Source: Timonella senegalensis JC301
GTDB taxonomy: Bacteria > Actinomycetota > Actinomycetes > Actinomycetales > Cellulomonadaceae
Length of the DNA stretch: 64,000 bases
Direction of reading: 5' to 3'
Assembly: GCF_000312125.1 (NCBI RefSeq)
Contig: NZ_HE978642.1
Location: 524,841 to 588,840 of the forward strand
Part shown: positions 8,090 to 16,283 of the stretch, in pieces
Layout: the number at the start of each line of letters is the position of its first letter
Position numbering within the stretch: position 1 is the stretch's first letter
Notes under the pieces: model-generated
Databases searched by the model: none
Told to the model about the DNA's origin: nothing
The model's input: the letters and a program-made list of their open reading frames with translations, nothing else
Translations under genes and position numbers: made by a program

Positions 8090-9612
8090 TGCGCATCATG
8101 AGCCAAGTCGCGATGGTGATGAACCTCGATAAGTGCATCGGGTGTCACACGTGTTCCGTGACGTGTAAGCAAACGTGGACCAACCGCGACGGTGTCGAGT
8201 ACGTGTGGTTCAACAACGTCGAGACCAAGCCGGGTCTCGGCTACCCTCGCGGGTACGAGGACCAGGAGCGGTGGAAGGGCGGGTGGGAACTCGACAAGAA
8301 GGGTCGCCTGCGCCTGCGTTCCGGTTCGAGGTTGCGCCGCCTGGCCACTATTTTTGCCAACCCAGATCTACCCACGATCGACGACTACTACGAGCCTGCA
8401 ACCTACGACTTCGACCAGCTGGTGCACGCGCCGGCACAGGACGACTTCCCTGTGGCACGGCCCAAGTCGGTGATCACGGGCAAGAACATGGACATCAAGT
8501 GGGGCGCCAACTGGGACGATGACCTCGGTGGGTCCCCGGACATCGCACACCTCGACCCCAACCTGAAGAACATGTCGAGCGAAGTCCAGATGTCGTTCGA
8601 GCAGACCTTCATGTTCCACCTGCCTCGCATCTGCGAGCACTGCCTCAACCCGGCGTGCGTGTCCGCGTGCCCATCGTCAGCAATGTACAAGCGGGTCGAG
8701 GACGGCATCGTCCTGGTGGACCAGGATAAGTGCCGCGGATGGCGCATGTGCGTCTCGGCTTGCCCGTACAAGAAGGTGTACATCAACCACCAGACGGGCA
8801 AGGCGGAAAAGTGCACGTTCTGCTTCCCCCGCATTGAGGCCGGTATCCCCACGGTCTGTTCCGAGACCTGCGTGGGCCGTCTGCGCTACATCGGCATCGT
8901 CCTGTACGACGCCGACGGCGTAGAAGCCGCAGCCTCGATCGAGGACGAGACCAAGCTCCTGGATGCCCAGCGTGACCTGATCCTGGATCCGTTTGACCCG
9001 GAGATCCTGCGTGAGGCGCGCCGTCAGGGGATCCCTGAGGACTGGTTGAAGGCCGCCCAGGAATCGCCGATCTACAAGATGATTCACACCTACAAGATCG
9101 CGCTTCCTCTGCACCCTGAATACCGCACGATGCCGATGGTCTGGTACGTGCCGCCGCTGTCTCCAGTGCTCGACGTGACCGAGAAGCTGGGTAAGGACAA
9201 CACCAACGCCGACGACGTGTTCCACACGATCTCCTCACTGCGCATCCCGATGGAGTACCTCGCCTCGATCTTCACGGCGGGAGACGTGGACGTGGTCTCG
9301 GGCGTGCTCATGAAGCTCGCGGGAATGCGTACCTACATGCGTGACCTCACGATTGACGGCACGGTCCGCGAGGAGGTCCTAGAGAAGATGGGCATGACGG
9401 GCGACGAGGTCGAGGAGATGTACCGCCTCCTCGCGATCGCCAAGATGTCTGACCGCTATGTGATCCCTCAGGCGCACACCGAGCGCGCCGCCGAGATGGC
9501 CTCGTGGGCCTCGGGTTGCTCTCTGGATGGTCCCGGCGGTCCGGGCATGAGCGCAGCGAGCACCCGCGGCGGCAAGGTGTCCCTGACACTGCAGCGCCGG
9601 AGGCCAGAATGA
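8089..9612 (+). CDS. narH: Respiratory nitrate reductase beta subunit
   Basis: The 507-residue electron-transfer subunit that carries electrons from NarI haem b to NarG. Four Cys clusters are visible: KCIGCHTCSVTCKQ at the N-terminus, CEHCLNPACVSACPSS, KCRGWRMCVSACPYKK and KCTFCFPR. In the third group a Trp replaces one Cys, the hallmark of the [3Fe-4S] centre in NarH; the other three groups bind [4Fe-4S]. Its start overlaps the narG stop and its stop overlaps the narJ start (ATGA), giving tight translational coupling. Length and motifs match the family. Confidence 0.97.
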   Translation: MRIMSQVAMVMNLDKCIGCHTCSVTCKQTWTNRDGVEYVWFNNVETKPGLGYPRGYEDQERWKGGWELDKKGRLRLRSGSRLRRLATIFANPDLPTIDDYYEPATYDFDQLVHAPAQDDFPVARPKSVITGKNMDIKWGANWDDDLGGSPDIAHLDPNLKNMSSEVQMSFEQTFMFHLPRICEHCLNPACVSACPSSAMYKRVEDGIVLVDQDKCRGWRMCVSACPYKKVYINHQTGKAEKCTFCFPRIEAGIPTVCSETCVGRLRYIGIVLYDADGVEAAASIEDETKLLDAQRDLILDPFDPEILREARRQGIPEDWLKAAQESPIYKMIHTYKIALPLHPEYRTMPMVWYVPPLSPVLDVTEKLGKDNTNADDVFHTISSLRIPMEYLASIFTAGDVDVVSGVLMKLAGMRTYMRDLTIDGTVREEVLEKMGMTGDEVEEMYRLLAIAKMSDRYVIPQAHTERAAEMASWASGCSLDGPGGPGMSAASTRGGKVSLTLQRRRPE

Positions 9613-10364
9613 ACGCCCAAGCGTTGAAGGCCCAGGGTCGAAAAGGTCCGGTCTCGATCCCGCTGTTCCGGCGCTCCAAGCGCAAGGATCTGGTGGAGGT
9701 GCCCGACCGCTCCGACATCCTCGCACTGTGCGCGCTGCTCCTGGGCTATCCGGATGACGAGTTCGACTTCCTGCGTGACGACATTTCCAAGGCGATCGAC
9801 GGCCTCTCGCCGTCCAAACCCGCAAAGCTGCTCGCTCAGTTCTGGGACCAGTTCTCCGGGCAGAGCAGGTCGGATGCGCGGCGACACTACGTGGCCACGT
9901 TCGACATGCGCCGCCAGTGCTCCCTGTTCCTGACGTACTACCTGCACGGGGACACCCGCCAGCGTGGAATGTCGCTGCTCATGTTCAAGCAGCGGTATCG
10001 GGCGTACGGGTTCAATCCGCCGGAGAACGAGCTGCCGGACTATCTTCCGATGGTCCTCGAGTTCGCGGCGAACACGGGGCCGGGCGTGGGAGAGGGGCTG
10101 CTGCGTATGCACCGCAACGGGCTGGAAGCCATCCATGACGCGCTCAAGGCGAGGGACACGATGTACCTCCTCGTCTTCGACGCGATCAGCGAGGTTCTCG
10201 GCCCAGTTACGGCCAAGCAACGTGCCGAGATCGACGAACTCGTGCTGGCCGGGCCTCCGCAGGAGACCATCGGGCTCGAGTCATCGCTCACCCCGTACGG
10301 GATGAGTGGACCCGACGCACCGTTCGGCCCGCCAGAATTCACCTGCAATACGAAGGGGCACTAG
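9609..10364 (+). CDS. narJ: Nitrate reductase molybdenum cofactor assembly chaperone
   Basis: A 251-residue NarJ/TorD-family chaperone that binds apo-NarG and allows Mo-cofactor insertion before NarGH docks on NarI; it is not part of the final enzyme. Recognisable segments are LCALLLGYPDDEF near residue 40 and the helical YYLHGDTRQRGMSLL. The ATG at 9609 is used because it overlaps the narH stop and has GGAGG 5 nt upstream; codons farther upstream lie inside narH and are not NarJ-like. It belongs to the narGHJI operon. Confidence 0.93.
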   Translation: MNAQALKAQGRKGPVSIPLFRRSKRKDLVEVPDRSDILALCALLLGYPDDEFDFLRDDISKAIDGLSPSKPAKLLAQFWDQFSGQSRSDARRHYVATFDMRRQCSLFLTYYLHGDTRQRGMSLLMFKQRYRAYGFNPPENELPDYLPMVLEFAANTGPGVGEGLLRMHRNGLEAIHDALKARDTMYLLVFDAISEVLGPVTAKQRAEIDELVLAGPPQETIGLESSLTPYGMSGPDAPFGPPEFTCNTKGH

Positions 10365-10366
10365 CC

Positions 10367-11095
10367 ATGTGGAACAACTTTTGGTTCATGATTTTTCCGT
10401 ACATCGCCCTTGCCATCTTCATCGTGGGGCACATCTGGCGTTACCGAGCTGACCAGTACGGATGGACCACCCGGACCAGTCAAACACTGGAAAAGAAGTG
10501 GCTGCAATGGGGCTCGCCCCTGTTCCACTTTGGAGCATTGTTCGCGATTCTCGGGCATGTGGGCGGACTGCTCATCCCGCAGTCCTGGACCCGCGCCCTC
10601 GGGATTTCCGACCACCTCTACCACACCATTGCGGTGGCGGCCGGAACTGTTGCGGGCGTCGTCCTGTGCGCGGGCCTCATCATCCTGCTGATCAGGCGCT
10701 TCGCCTACTCTGACAGGGTCAAGGTCGTCACCACCAAGTGGGACTACGTGCTGTACATCGTGCTCACAGCGGAGATCTTCGTGGGCATGTGGCAGACCGT
10801 CGCGATTAACGTGTTCGGCGAGGGATACGAGTACCGGGGCACCATCTCCGTGTGGTTCCGCCAGCTCTTCATCCTGCAGCCGGACGTCTCGCTCATGGCG
10901 GGCGCGCCCATGTGGTACCAGCTCCACGCAATCCTCGCGTGTGTGCTGCTCGCCATCTGGCCGTTCACAAGGCTCGTCCACGTGTGGTCGATCCCTGTTG
11001 CGTACCTCGCGCGGCCATACGTGGTTTACCGCCGCCGCTACGCGGTGGACAAGCCGACCCCACGCGAGCGTGAGGGTGCTCGCAGTTCGCGCTAA
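10367..11095 (+). CDS. narI: Respiratory nitrate reductase gamma subunit
   Basis: The 242-residue integral membrane cytochrome b subunit that oxidises (mena)quinol and passes electrons through two b haems to NarH. About five hydrophobic segments are visible, with conserved haem-ligand regions around FIVGHIWRYRADQ and FHFGALFAILGHVGG and later histidines near YQLHAIL and TRLVHVWS. It starts 2 nt after the narJ stop, with AAGGGG upstream. A hairpin at 11104 closes the operon. Confidence 0.96.
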   Translation: MWNNFWFMIFPYIALAIFIVGHIWRYRADQYGWTTRTSQTLEKKWLQWGSPLFHFGALFAILGHVGGLLIPQSWTRALGISDHLYHTIAVAAGTVAGVVLCAGLIILLIRRFAYSDRVKVVTTKWDYVLYIVLTAEIFVGMWQTVAINVFGEGYEYRGTISVWFRQLFILQPDVSLMAGAPMWYQLHAILACVLLAIWPFTRLVHVWSIPVAYLARPYVVYRRRYAVDKPTPREREGARSSR

Positions 11096-11103
11096 ACGCA
11101 GGT

Positions 11104-11135
11104 GGGTGGTGCGCCGATCACTCGGCGCACCACCC
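11104..11135. terminator. Hairpin after narGHJI
   Basis: Perfect 14-bp stem GGGTGGTGCGCCGA/TCGGCGCACCACCC with a 4-nt loop. There is no U-tract, so it could act bidirectionally between convergent narI and moeA, or as an mRNA 3'-stabiliser. Confidence 0.6.
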
Positions 11136-11222
11136 ATAGCAGCACCTAGGTGCGAACGGTCCGAAACCATCGGCGCTCAAGCACGCAGCAAAGCGCCACC
11201 ACCCACCCAGGGTGCGTGGCAC

Positions 11223-12428
11223 CTACCAAGGCAACTCGATCGTCGGTACTAGGTCACCGGCCGTGACGCCACCGGGAGGGACCACCGCGACTCCATCACA
11301 CGTGGCGAACCCGCGCAGCATCCCGGAGTTGAGCCACGCGGTTTCGGTGGCATACGCCGTGGCATCTGCCAGGCGCAGCGTGAACGGTACCAGGCGCGAG
11401 TCGGCGGCAGGCGCGAATGCGTCGGCCTCGAACCGTACCTGACCAAACTCGGGCAAAACCTGACCAGTTAGCCCCGCGGCCAGCGGGCGCACGAGGGTCA
11501 GCATCCCACCCAAGCTTGCCGAGAGCGGGTTACCTGGCAGGCCCACCACGAACTGCGAGCCCCTGCGGGCAAGCAGGTTGGGGTGGCCGGGGCGCATCGC
11601 GATCGAGTCGATCACGAGCTCCGCACCCACGGACTCGAGGGCGCGGTGCAGGAAGTCCTTGGGACCGGCGGCAGTGCCCCCAGTTGTGATGACCACGTCG
11701 GCGCTCGCGGACGATAGGGCGGCGGTTGTTCCCTCGAGGGTGTCAGGCACGAATTCGACGCTCACCACGTCAAGGCCGAGCATCCTGGCGTAGGCGGGGA
11801 ACTGCGGCTCAAATGCGTCCCGTACCTGTCCGGGTCCGGGAGCGCCGTTGCGGAGCACTTCGTCTCCGAGGATGAAGATCTGGCACGTTGGATGGGCTGC
11901 AACCGTCAGCTCGTCATATCCCAGCATCGCGGCGAGCCCCACATGGGCAGGGGAGAGCCGGGTGCCGGAGGTCAGCACGACCTCCCCGGCTCGCGCCTCC
12001 GAGCCGGACGGACGCACATGCGAGTTGGCGGTAGGCTCCTTGGGGTTGGTTGCCGTGAGGTGAACCCCGGAGGCGTCGAGGGAGGAATACTCCCAGCGCA
12101 TGATCCCGAAAGTCCCGGGCGGGATGACACCGCCCGTGGCGATGCGCATGGCCTCGCCAGGGGCCAGGTGGTAGTTCGACGGGTGTCCCGCAAGGGATTG
12201 CGCGGACACAAGCGTCCACGGCCCCGTGTCGCTTCCCACGGCCCACCCGTCCATCGCGGACGTGGTGTCGCGGGGGAGGTCCATGGGGGCGGTCAGGTCT
12301 TGGGCCAGTACACGGCCAACTGCTTGGTCGAGTGGGACCAAATCTGCGCCAAGACGCTCTGCACACCCGTAGGCTGTTGTGTAGGCGGTGTGCCAATCAG
12401 GTTCAATCAGTGTTGTCTGTGGGGTCAC
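11223..12428 (-). CDS. moeA: Molybdopterin molybdenumtransferase
   Basis: The 401-residue MoeA, which inserts molybdate into adenylylated molybdopterin. Motifs: MDLPRDTTSAMDGWAV near residue 55, VITTGGTAAGPKDFLHRAL in the MogA-like domain, and GLPGNPLSASLGG. The start is a GTG at 12428, with AGGA 7 nt upstream. The same bases form CAGGAT, a -10-like hexamer ending 6 nt before the start, so leaderless transcription is also possible. The frame stays open farther upstream, but only antisense to moaC. It is transcribed divergently from moaC-mog, with 36 bp between the starts. Confidence 0.93.
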   Translation of the reverse strand: MTPQTTLIEPDWHTAYTTAYGCAERLGADLVPLDQAVGRVLAQDLTAPMDLPRDTTSAMDGWAVGSDTGPWTLVSAQSLAGHPSNYHLAPGEAMRIATGGVIPPGTFGIMRWEYSSLDASGVHLTATNPKEPTANSHVRPSGSEARAGEVVLTSGTRLSPAHVGLAAMLGYDELTVAAHPTCQIFILGDEVLRNGAPGPGQVRDAFEPQFPAYARMLGLDVVSVEFVPDTLEGTTAALSSASADVVITTGGTAAGPKDFLHRALESVGAELVIDSIAMRPGHPNLLARRGSQFVVGLPGNPLSASLGGMLTLVRPLAAGLTGQVLPEFGQVRFEADAFAPAADSRLVPFTLRLADATAYATETAWLNSGMLRGFATCDGVAVVPPGGVTAGDLVPTIELPW

Positions 12429-12464
12429 ATAGACATCCTGCCAAGCAATGTGGAGAAACGTAAA

Positions 12465-13541
12465 TTGACTGGGAAATCCGAAGAACTCACGCACGTTGAC
12501 GAGTCCGGCAAGGTGCACATGGTCGACGTCGGTGCCAAGGATGTCACCGCCCGTGCGGCCCGCGCCCACGCCCGCGTGTCCGCTTCCGACCATGCTCTCG
12601 GTCTGCTCGCCCGTGGCGAGCTCAAGAAGGGCGACGCGCTCGCCATCGCCCGCATCGCCGCGATCGCCTCGGTCAAGAAAACCCCGGACTTGATCCCGCT
12701 GTGCCACCCGATCGCGATCACGGGCGTCAAGGTGTCCGTCGAGGTCGTGACCGGTGGCGTGGACATCGTTGCCACAGTCCGCACCGCGGACCGCACAGGC
12801 ATCGAGATGGAAGCGCTCACCGCCGTGACCGTGGGCGCGCTCAACATCGTAGACATGATCAAGGCCGTCGACCGCGGCGCGCACATCGCTTTTGCTCGCA
12901 TCGAGCACAAGGAGGGCGGGCGGTCCGGCACCTGGTCCCGGTCCGCGGACGGGGAAATGATTCACGACGATTCTGCCGCCAGTACGCCCGCACCCGAAGA
13001 CCCAGCGGGTCCGGCTGTGCCCGCAGACGCGGCGGGCCCGCGCACCAGCGTCGGGGTCCTAACGATCTCGGATCGCAGCTCGCGGGGCGAACGTGCGGAC
13101 GAGACCGGTCCCTACATTGCCGCCACGGCCGAGGACTGGGGCTATGCCACCGTGCGGGCCACCGTCCCCGACGAGGTCTTTGCGATCCGTGCTGCCGTTC
13201 AACAGCTTCAGGCGGACGGCGCCTGGCTGATCGTGACCACGGGCGGCACGGGCATCACACCCCAGGACGTCACGCCAGAGGCTCTAGAGCCCCTCCTGAC
13301 CACCCAACTTCCCGCACTCACCACGGCTCTTCAGGCCACAGGCATCGGCAAAGCGCCCGGCGCGCTACTGACCCGCAGCCTAGCCGGCCTCATCGGCCGT
13401 ACCGCCGTGGTGGCGCTACCCGGTTCGCCCGGAGCCGTCCGCGACGGCATGGACGTGCTCGCTCAGGTACGCGAACACCTCGCCGCACAACTCGCGGGCG
13501 CCGATCACCCCGCCCACAGCACAAAGGAGCTGGCCCGATGA
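12465..13541 (+). CDS. moaC-mog: MoaC-MogA/MoaB fusion: cyclic pyranopterin monophosphate synthase plus molybdopterin adenylyltransferase
   Basis: One 358-residue reading frame joins two Mo-cofactor enzymes. Residues 1-165 are MoaC (LTHVDESGKVHMVDVGAK, IPLCHPI, and MEALTAVTVGALNIVDMIK with the catalytic Asp/Lys region). Residues about 166-192 are an Ala/Pro-rich linker. Residues 193-358 are a MogA/MoaB domain (VLTISDRSSRGERAD, TTGGTGITPQDVTPEA, LPGSPGAV). They act at the first and penultimate steps of the pathway. Start: TTG at 12465 with GGAG 9 nt upstream; GTG at 12450 is an alternative. Its TGA overlaps the moaE ATG. Such fusions are known in actinobacteria. Confidence 0.9.
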   Translation: MTGKSEELTHVDESGKVHMVDVGAKDVTARAARAHARVSASDHALGLLARGELKKGDALAIARIAAIASVKKTPDLIPLCHPIAITGVKVSVEVVTGGVDIVATVRTADRTGIEMEALTAVTVGALNIVDMIKAVDRGAHIAFARIEHKEGGRSGTWSRSADGEMIHDDSAASTPAPEDPAGPAVPADAAGPRTSVGVLTISDRSSRGERADETGPYIAATAEDWGYATVRATVPDEVFAIRAAVQQLQADGAWLIVTTGGTGITPQDVTPEALEPLLTTQLPALTTALQATGIGKAPGALLTRSLAGLIGRTAVVALPGSPGAVRDGMDVLAQVREHLAAQLAGADHPAHSTKELAR

Positions 13542-13972
13542 GCAGCTATCCGTCCACGGTCGTCTTCACTTCCATCTCCGAGACACCCATCTCCATCACG
13601 GAGCACGAGGACCTCGCCGCTCACGAGCACATGGGTGCAGTAGTCTCGTTCTGCGGTGTAGTACGCAACCACGACGGAGGCGAGCAGGTGGACAAACTCT
13701 TCTACGAGGGCCACCCACACGCCCCAGAGGTCCTAGCAAAGATCGCCCAAGACATCGCGGGTGAGTTCGACGGCGTGCGCATCGCGATCAGCCACCGCGT
13801 GGGCATGCTCGCCATCGGCGACGTCGCCCTCACTGCGGCAGTGGCCTCCGCGCACCGCGCCGAGGGATTCGCAGCCTGCGCGGAACTCGTCGAACGCGTC
13901 AAGAAGGAGCTTCCCATCTGGAAGAACCAGTACTTCAGCGATGGCCACACGGAATGGGTGGGATCGCTATGA
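13538..13972 (+). CDS. moaE: Molybdopterin synthase catalytic subunit
   Basis: A 144-residue MoaE. With the thiocarboxylated MoaD tail it converts cPMP to molybdopterin. Typical segments are GAVVSFCGVVRNHDGG, the YEGHPHAPEV region, SHRVGMLAIGDVA and the C-terminal PIWKNQYFSDG with a conserved catalytic Lys. AAGGAG lies upstream. It starts in an ATGA overlap with moaC-mog and ends in an ATGA overlap with moaA, so the three are one operon. Its partner moaD is not adjacent but lies on the opposite strand at 15148. Confidence 0.95.
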   Translation: MSSYPSTVVFTSISETPISITEHEDLAAHEHMGAVVSFCGVVRNHDGGEQVDKLFYEGHPHAPEVLAKIAQDIAGEFDGVRIAISHRVGMLAIGDVALTAAVASAHRAEGFAACAELVERVKKELPIWKNQYFSDGHTEWVGSL

Positions 13973-15027
13973 TCACGAGCCTCGGCGCACCCGGCACGCG
14001 ATTGAACGTGCAGCCCGGAGAAGCGCCCGCCACCGCGCCCGACGGCCTCCTAGTCGACTCCTACGGGCGCCGCCATCGCGACCTACGCATCTCACTCACT
14101 GACAAATGCAACCTGCGCTGCACCTACTGCATGCCCGAGGAGGGCATGGAGTGGCTCGCGCGCTCGCAGCAACTCACGGTGGACGAACTCGTGCGCATAG
14201 CAGCTGTTGCCGTGGACCACGGCGTCACTGAGATCCGCCTGACGGGCGGTGAGCCGCTCCTGCACCGCGACGTCGTTGAGATCACCTCACGTCTGGCCTC
14301 ACTGCCGGGGGCCCCCGAGATCTCGATGACCACGAACGGTCTGCGCCTCAATGCGCTCGCGCAGCCGCTGCGGGACGCCGGCTTGACTCGACTCAACGTG
14401 TCGCTCGATACCCTCGTTCCGGAGCGCTACAAAGAGCTGACCCGGAGGGACCGCTTCGACGCCGTCCTGGCCGGCTTTGACGCGGCGGATGGTGCCGGTT
14501 TCACCGGCACCAAGATCAACACTGTTCTCATGCGTTCTATTAACGACGATGAGGCCGCGTCCCTTCTGCGCTTCGCCCTGGACCGTGGTTACGAGCAGCG
14601 GTTTATCGAGCAGATGCCGCTGGATGCAGGGCACACCTGGACGCGCGAGAACATGATCACCGCCGACGAGATTTACGCACATCTTGCCGGTGAGTTTGAC
14701 CTCGCGCCCGTGCCTGCGCGCGGGGCGGCTCCGGCGGAGCGCTGGTACGTCAACGGGACCGAGCAGACCGTGGGCATCATCGCGTCCGTAACCCGGCCGT
14801 TCTGTGGTGCGTGCGACAGGATTCGCCTGACCTCGGACGGTCAACTGCGCAACTGCCTGTTTGCCCGCACAGAGTCGGACGTACGCGCACTGATCAGGGG
14901 TGGTGGAAGCGACGCCGACATTGCCCACGCACTCGGCGTGTCGATTGCCGCCAAGCTTCCGGGGCACGGGATCAACGACCCGGGGTTCATCCAACCAGAG
15001 CGGGGCATGTCCGCCATCGGCGGCTGA
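13969..15027 (+). CDS. moaA: GTP 3',8-cyclase
   Basis: The 352-residue radical SAM enzyme that, with MoaC, converts GTP to cPMP. The N-terminal CxxxCxxC is CNLRCTYC (Cys47, 51, 54). The C-terminal second [4Fe-4S] site is visible as FCGACDRIR with a later Cys in LRNCLF. The C-terminus ends in Gly-Gly, which activates the enzyme. The ATG at 13969 overlaps the moaE stop; an upstream in-frame GTG-type start lies within moaE. A strong terminator follows. Confidence 0.96.
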   Translation: MITSLGAPGTRLNVQPGEAPATAPDGLLVDSYGRRHRDLRISLTDKCNLRCTYCMPEEGMEWLARSQQLTVDELVRIAAVAVDHGVTEIRLTGGEPLLHRDVVEITSRLASLPGAPEISMTTNGLRLNALAQPLRDAGLTRLNVSLDTLVPERYKELTRRDRFDAVLAGFDAADGAGFTGTKINTVLMRSINDDEAASLLRFALDRGYEQRFIEQMPLDAGHTWTRENMITADEIYAHLAGEFDLAPVPARGAAPAERWYVNGTEQTVGIIASVTRPFCGACDRIRLTSDGQLRNCLFARTESDVRALIRGGGSDADIAHALGVSIAAKLPGHGINDPGFIQPERGMSAIGG

Positions 15028-15074
15028 ACTCGCGCTGGGTACGGCGGTCAAGCCCGCGTACACGCGGAATGCAG

Positions 15075-15108
15075 GAAGCCCGGGACCTCTATGGAGGTCC
15101 CGGGCTTC
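15075..15108. terminator. Terminator after moaA, facing the moaD operon
   Basis: Perfect 15-bp stem GAAGCCCGGGACCTC/GAGGTCCCGGGCTTC with a TATG loop, between convergent moaA and moaD. Confidence 0.8.
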
Positions 15109-15147
15109 GCGCATGATGGACGTCGGCGCTGTGTGGCGCGTAGTGGC

Positions 15148-15402
15148 CTAACCGCCCGCGAACGGCGGCAGGACGTCTACCCGGACGTCGCCTCCAAGCA
15201 GAGCGGAGAACTCCTGCGGGTCGGCGGCGCGCCCGGCCACGAGGAACGAGCAGAGCCCGAACAGCCGCTCCATTTCGGAGCCGTGGCGGGCCGCTGACTG
15301 CGCTTGAGCGCCGGCAATCGTCCCCGCCTCGAATGATTCTTCCTTTACGCCAGATGCCGCTGCCCGGGCCGCCGCGTAGTACACGAAAGTTACCTGGGCC
15401 AC
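15148..15402 (-). CDS. moaD: MoaD/ThiS-family sulfur carrier (molybdopterin synthase small subunit)
   Basis: An 84-residue ubiquitin-like protein ending in PPFAGG. The terminal Gly-Gly is adenylated by MoeB and thiocarboxylated by the rhodanese domain encoded upstream. The N-terminal VTFVYYAAARAAA strand and hydrophobic core fit MoaD. It starts with GTG, separated by one base from the stop of the preceding small gene, and is the last gene of the moeB-mobA-DUF6457-moaD operon. Confidence 0.88.
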   Translation of the reverse strand: MAQVTFVYYAAARAAASGVKEESFEAGTIAGAQAQSAARHGSEMERLFGLCSFLVAGRAADPQEFSALLGGDVRVDVLPPFAGG

Positions 15403-15403
15403 G

Positions 15404-15652
15404 TCACTGCTCCTGCGGCACGAGCGCGTTAATCTTCTCCACGAGCGCCTTCACCATGTCGTTGTCGCCGCCCGCCTGGCCAACCGCCAATCCGATCAGG
15501 AATGTGGTGATGGGGCCTGCCGGGCGCGTGACGTTGTGCGCCACCTCGCGCGTCAGGTCCAGCAGTTCCTTGATTGCGGGATCCGTCGCGGCCTGCGCGT
15601 CGAGTCCCAACTCTTCGGCCACGAGCGTGGCCCACTGCGTAAGGTCAGTCAT
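15404..15652 (-). CDS. DUF6457-like small protein
   Basis: An 82-residue, mostly helical acidic protein with TREVAHNVTRPAGPITTFLIGLAVGQAGG in the middle (positions about 34-62). I recognise it as resembling DUF6457, an actinobacterial family often beside or fused to MobA. No enzymatic motif is visible. Its start overlaps the mobA 3' end by 8 bp and moaD follows directly, which implies a role in Mo-cofactor maturation, but the function is unknown. Confidence 0.75.
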   Translation of the reverse strand: MTDLTQWATLVAEELGLDAQAATDPAIKELLDLTREVAHNVTRPAGPITTFLIGLAVGQAGGDNDMVKALVEKINALVPQEQ

Positions 15653-16283
15653 TCTTTCCTCCAGCGTTCTCGGTGTGTATAGCGGTCATAAGTGCGGCAA
15701 AGTCTTCGGGCGTATCGCAATCGGCAACTAAGTGTGCAGGGATTGGAACCTCCACCCGTGTGAGCTCGGCGGTCAGAGCGCGCAGCGGGAGCCCTTGGAG
15801 ACGTGCGTCTCCCTGCGCTCCCTCCCGCAGCGACTCGAGGGCCTGGTCCAGGCTTCCCGTGCGGTAGAGGGCAACGAGCGGCTGAAACCTGCCGTCACCA
15901 TCGACGGCCGCAACCACATCCACGGTTGATATGGCGGCCTCGGCTAACTGCCAGAGCGCCGGAAGAGCGCGGGCAGAAAACGGCGCATCGCACGCCAGCA
16001 CGAACGTCCACTCAGTGGGGTCCCTCAGCGCTTGCACTCCCGCGGAGACCCCGGTGAGCGGCCCGCCGCCGGGAGGATCCTCCATGGTCCAGTCCGTGCC
16101 CCGGACACCATCGCGCACAGGGCCAACTACCACCCGCTGGCCGTGCGGAGAGAAGCCGGCCAAATCGTCGATAATCACCTGCACAAACGGGCGGCCTGCA
16201 ACGTCCAGGAGCGCCTTATCGCGGCCGCCAAAGCGGCGCGAGGCGCCGCCCGCCAGCACGATCGAGTTGAGCGCGGGGATCAC
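15645..16283 (-). CDS. mobA: Molybdenum cofactor guanylyltransferase
   Basis: A 212-residue nucleotidyltransferase that attaches GMP to Mo-molybdopterin, forming the bis-MGD needed by NarG. The N-terminal IVLAGGASRRFGGRDKALL is the signature loop; EDPPGGGPLTGVSAG and VLACDAPF follow. Start: GTG at 16283 in a GTGA overlap with the moeB stop. Upstream in-frame codons are antisense-type sequence over the rhodanese domain and are excluded. Length and motifs fit MobA. Confidence 0.92.
   Translation of the reverse strand: MIPALNSIVLAGGASRRFGGRDKALLDVAGRPFVQVIIDDLAGFSPHGQRVVVGPVRDGVRGTDWTMEDPPGGGPLTGVSAGVQALRDPTEWTFVLACDAPFSARALPALWQLAEAAISTVDVVAAVDGDGRFQPLVALYRTGSLDQALESLREGAQGDARLQGLPLRALTAELTRVEVPIPAHLVADCDTPEDFAALMTAIHTENAGGKND

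Noticed and set aside
11892-12464. N-terminal extension of moaC-mog reading through moeA
   Set aside because: The 191 extra codons lie antisense to moeA and are not MoaC-like. A TTG with GGAG upstream gives the normal MoaC start.
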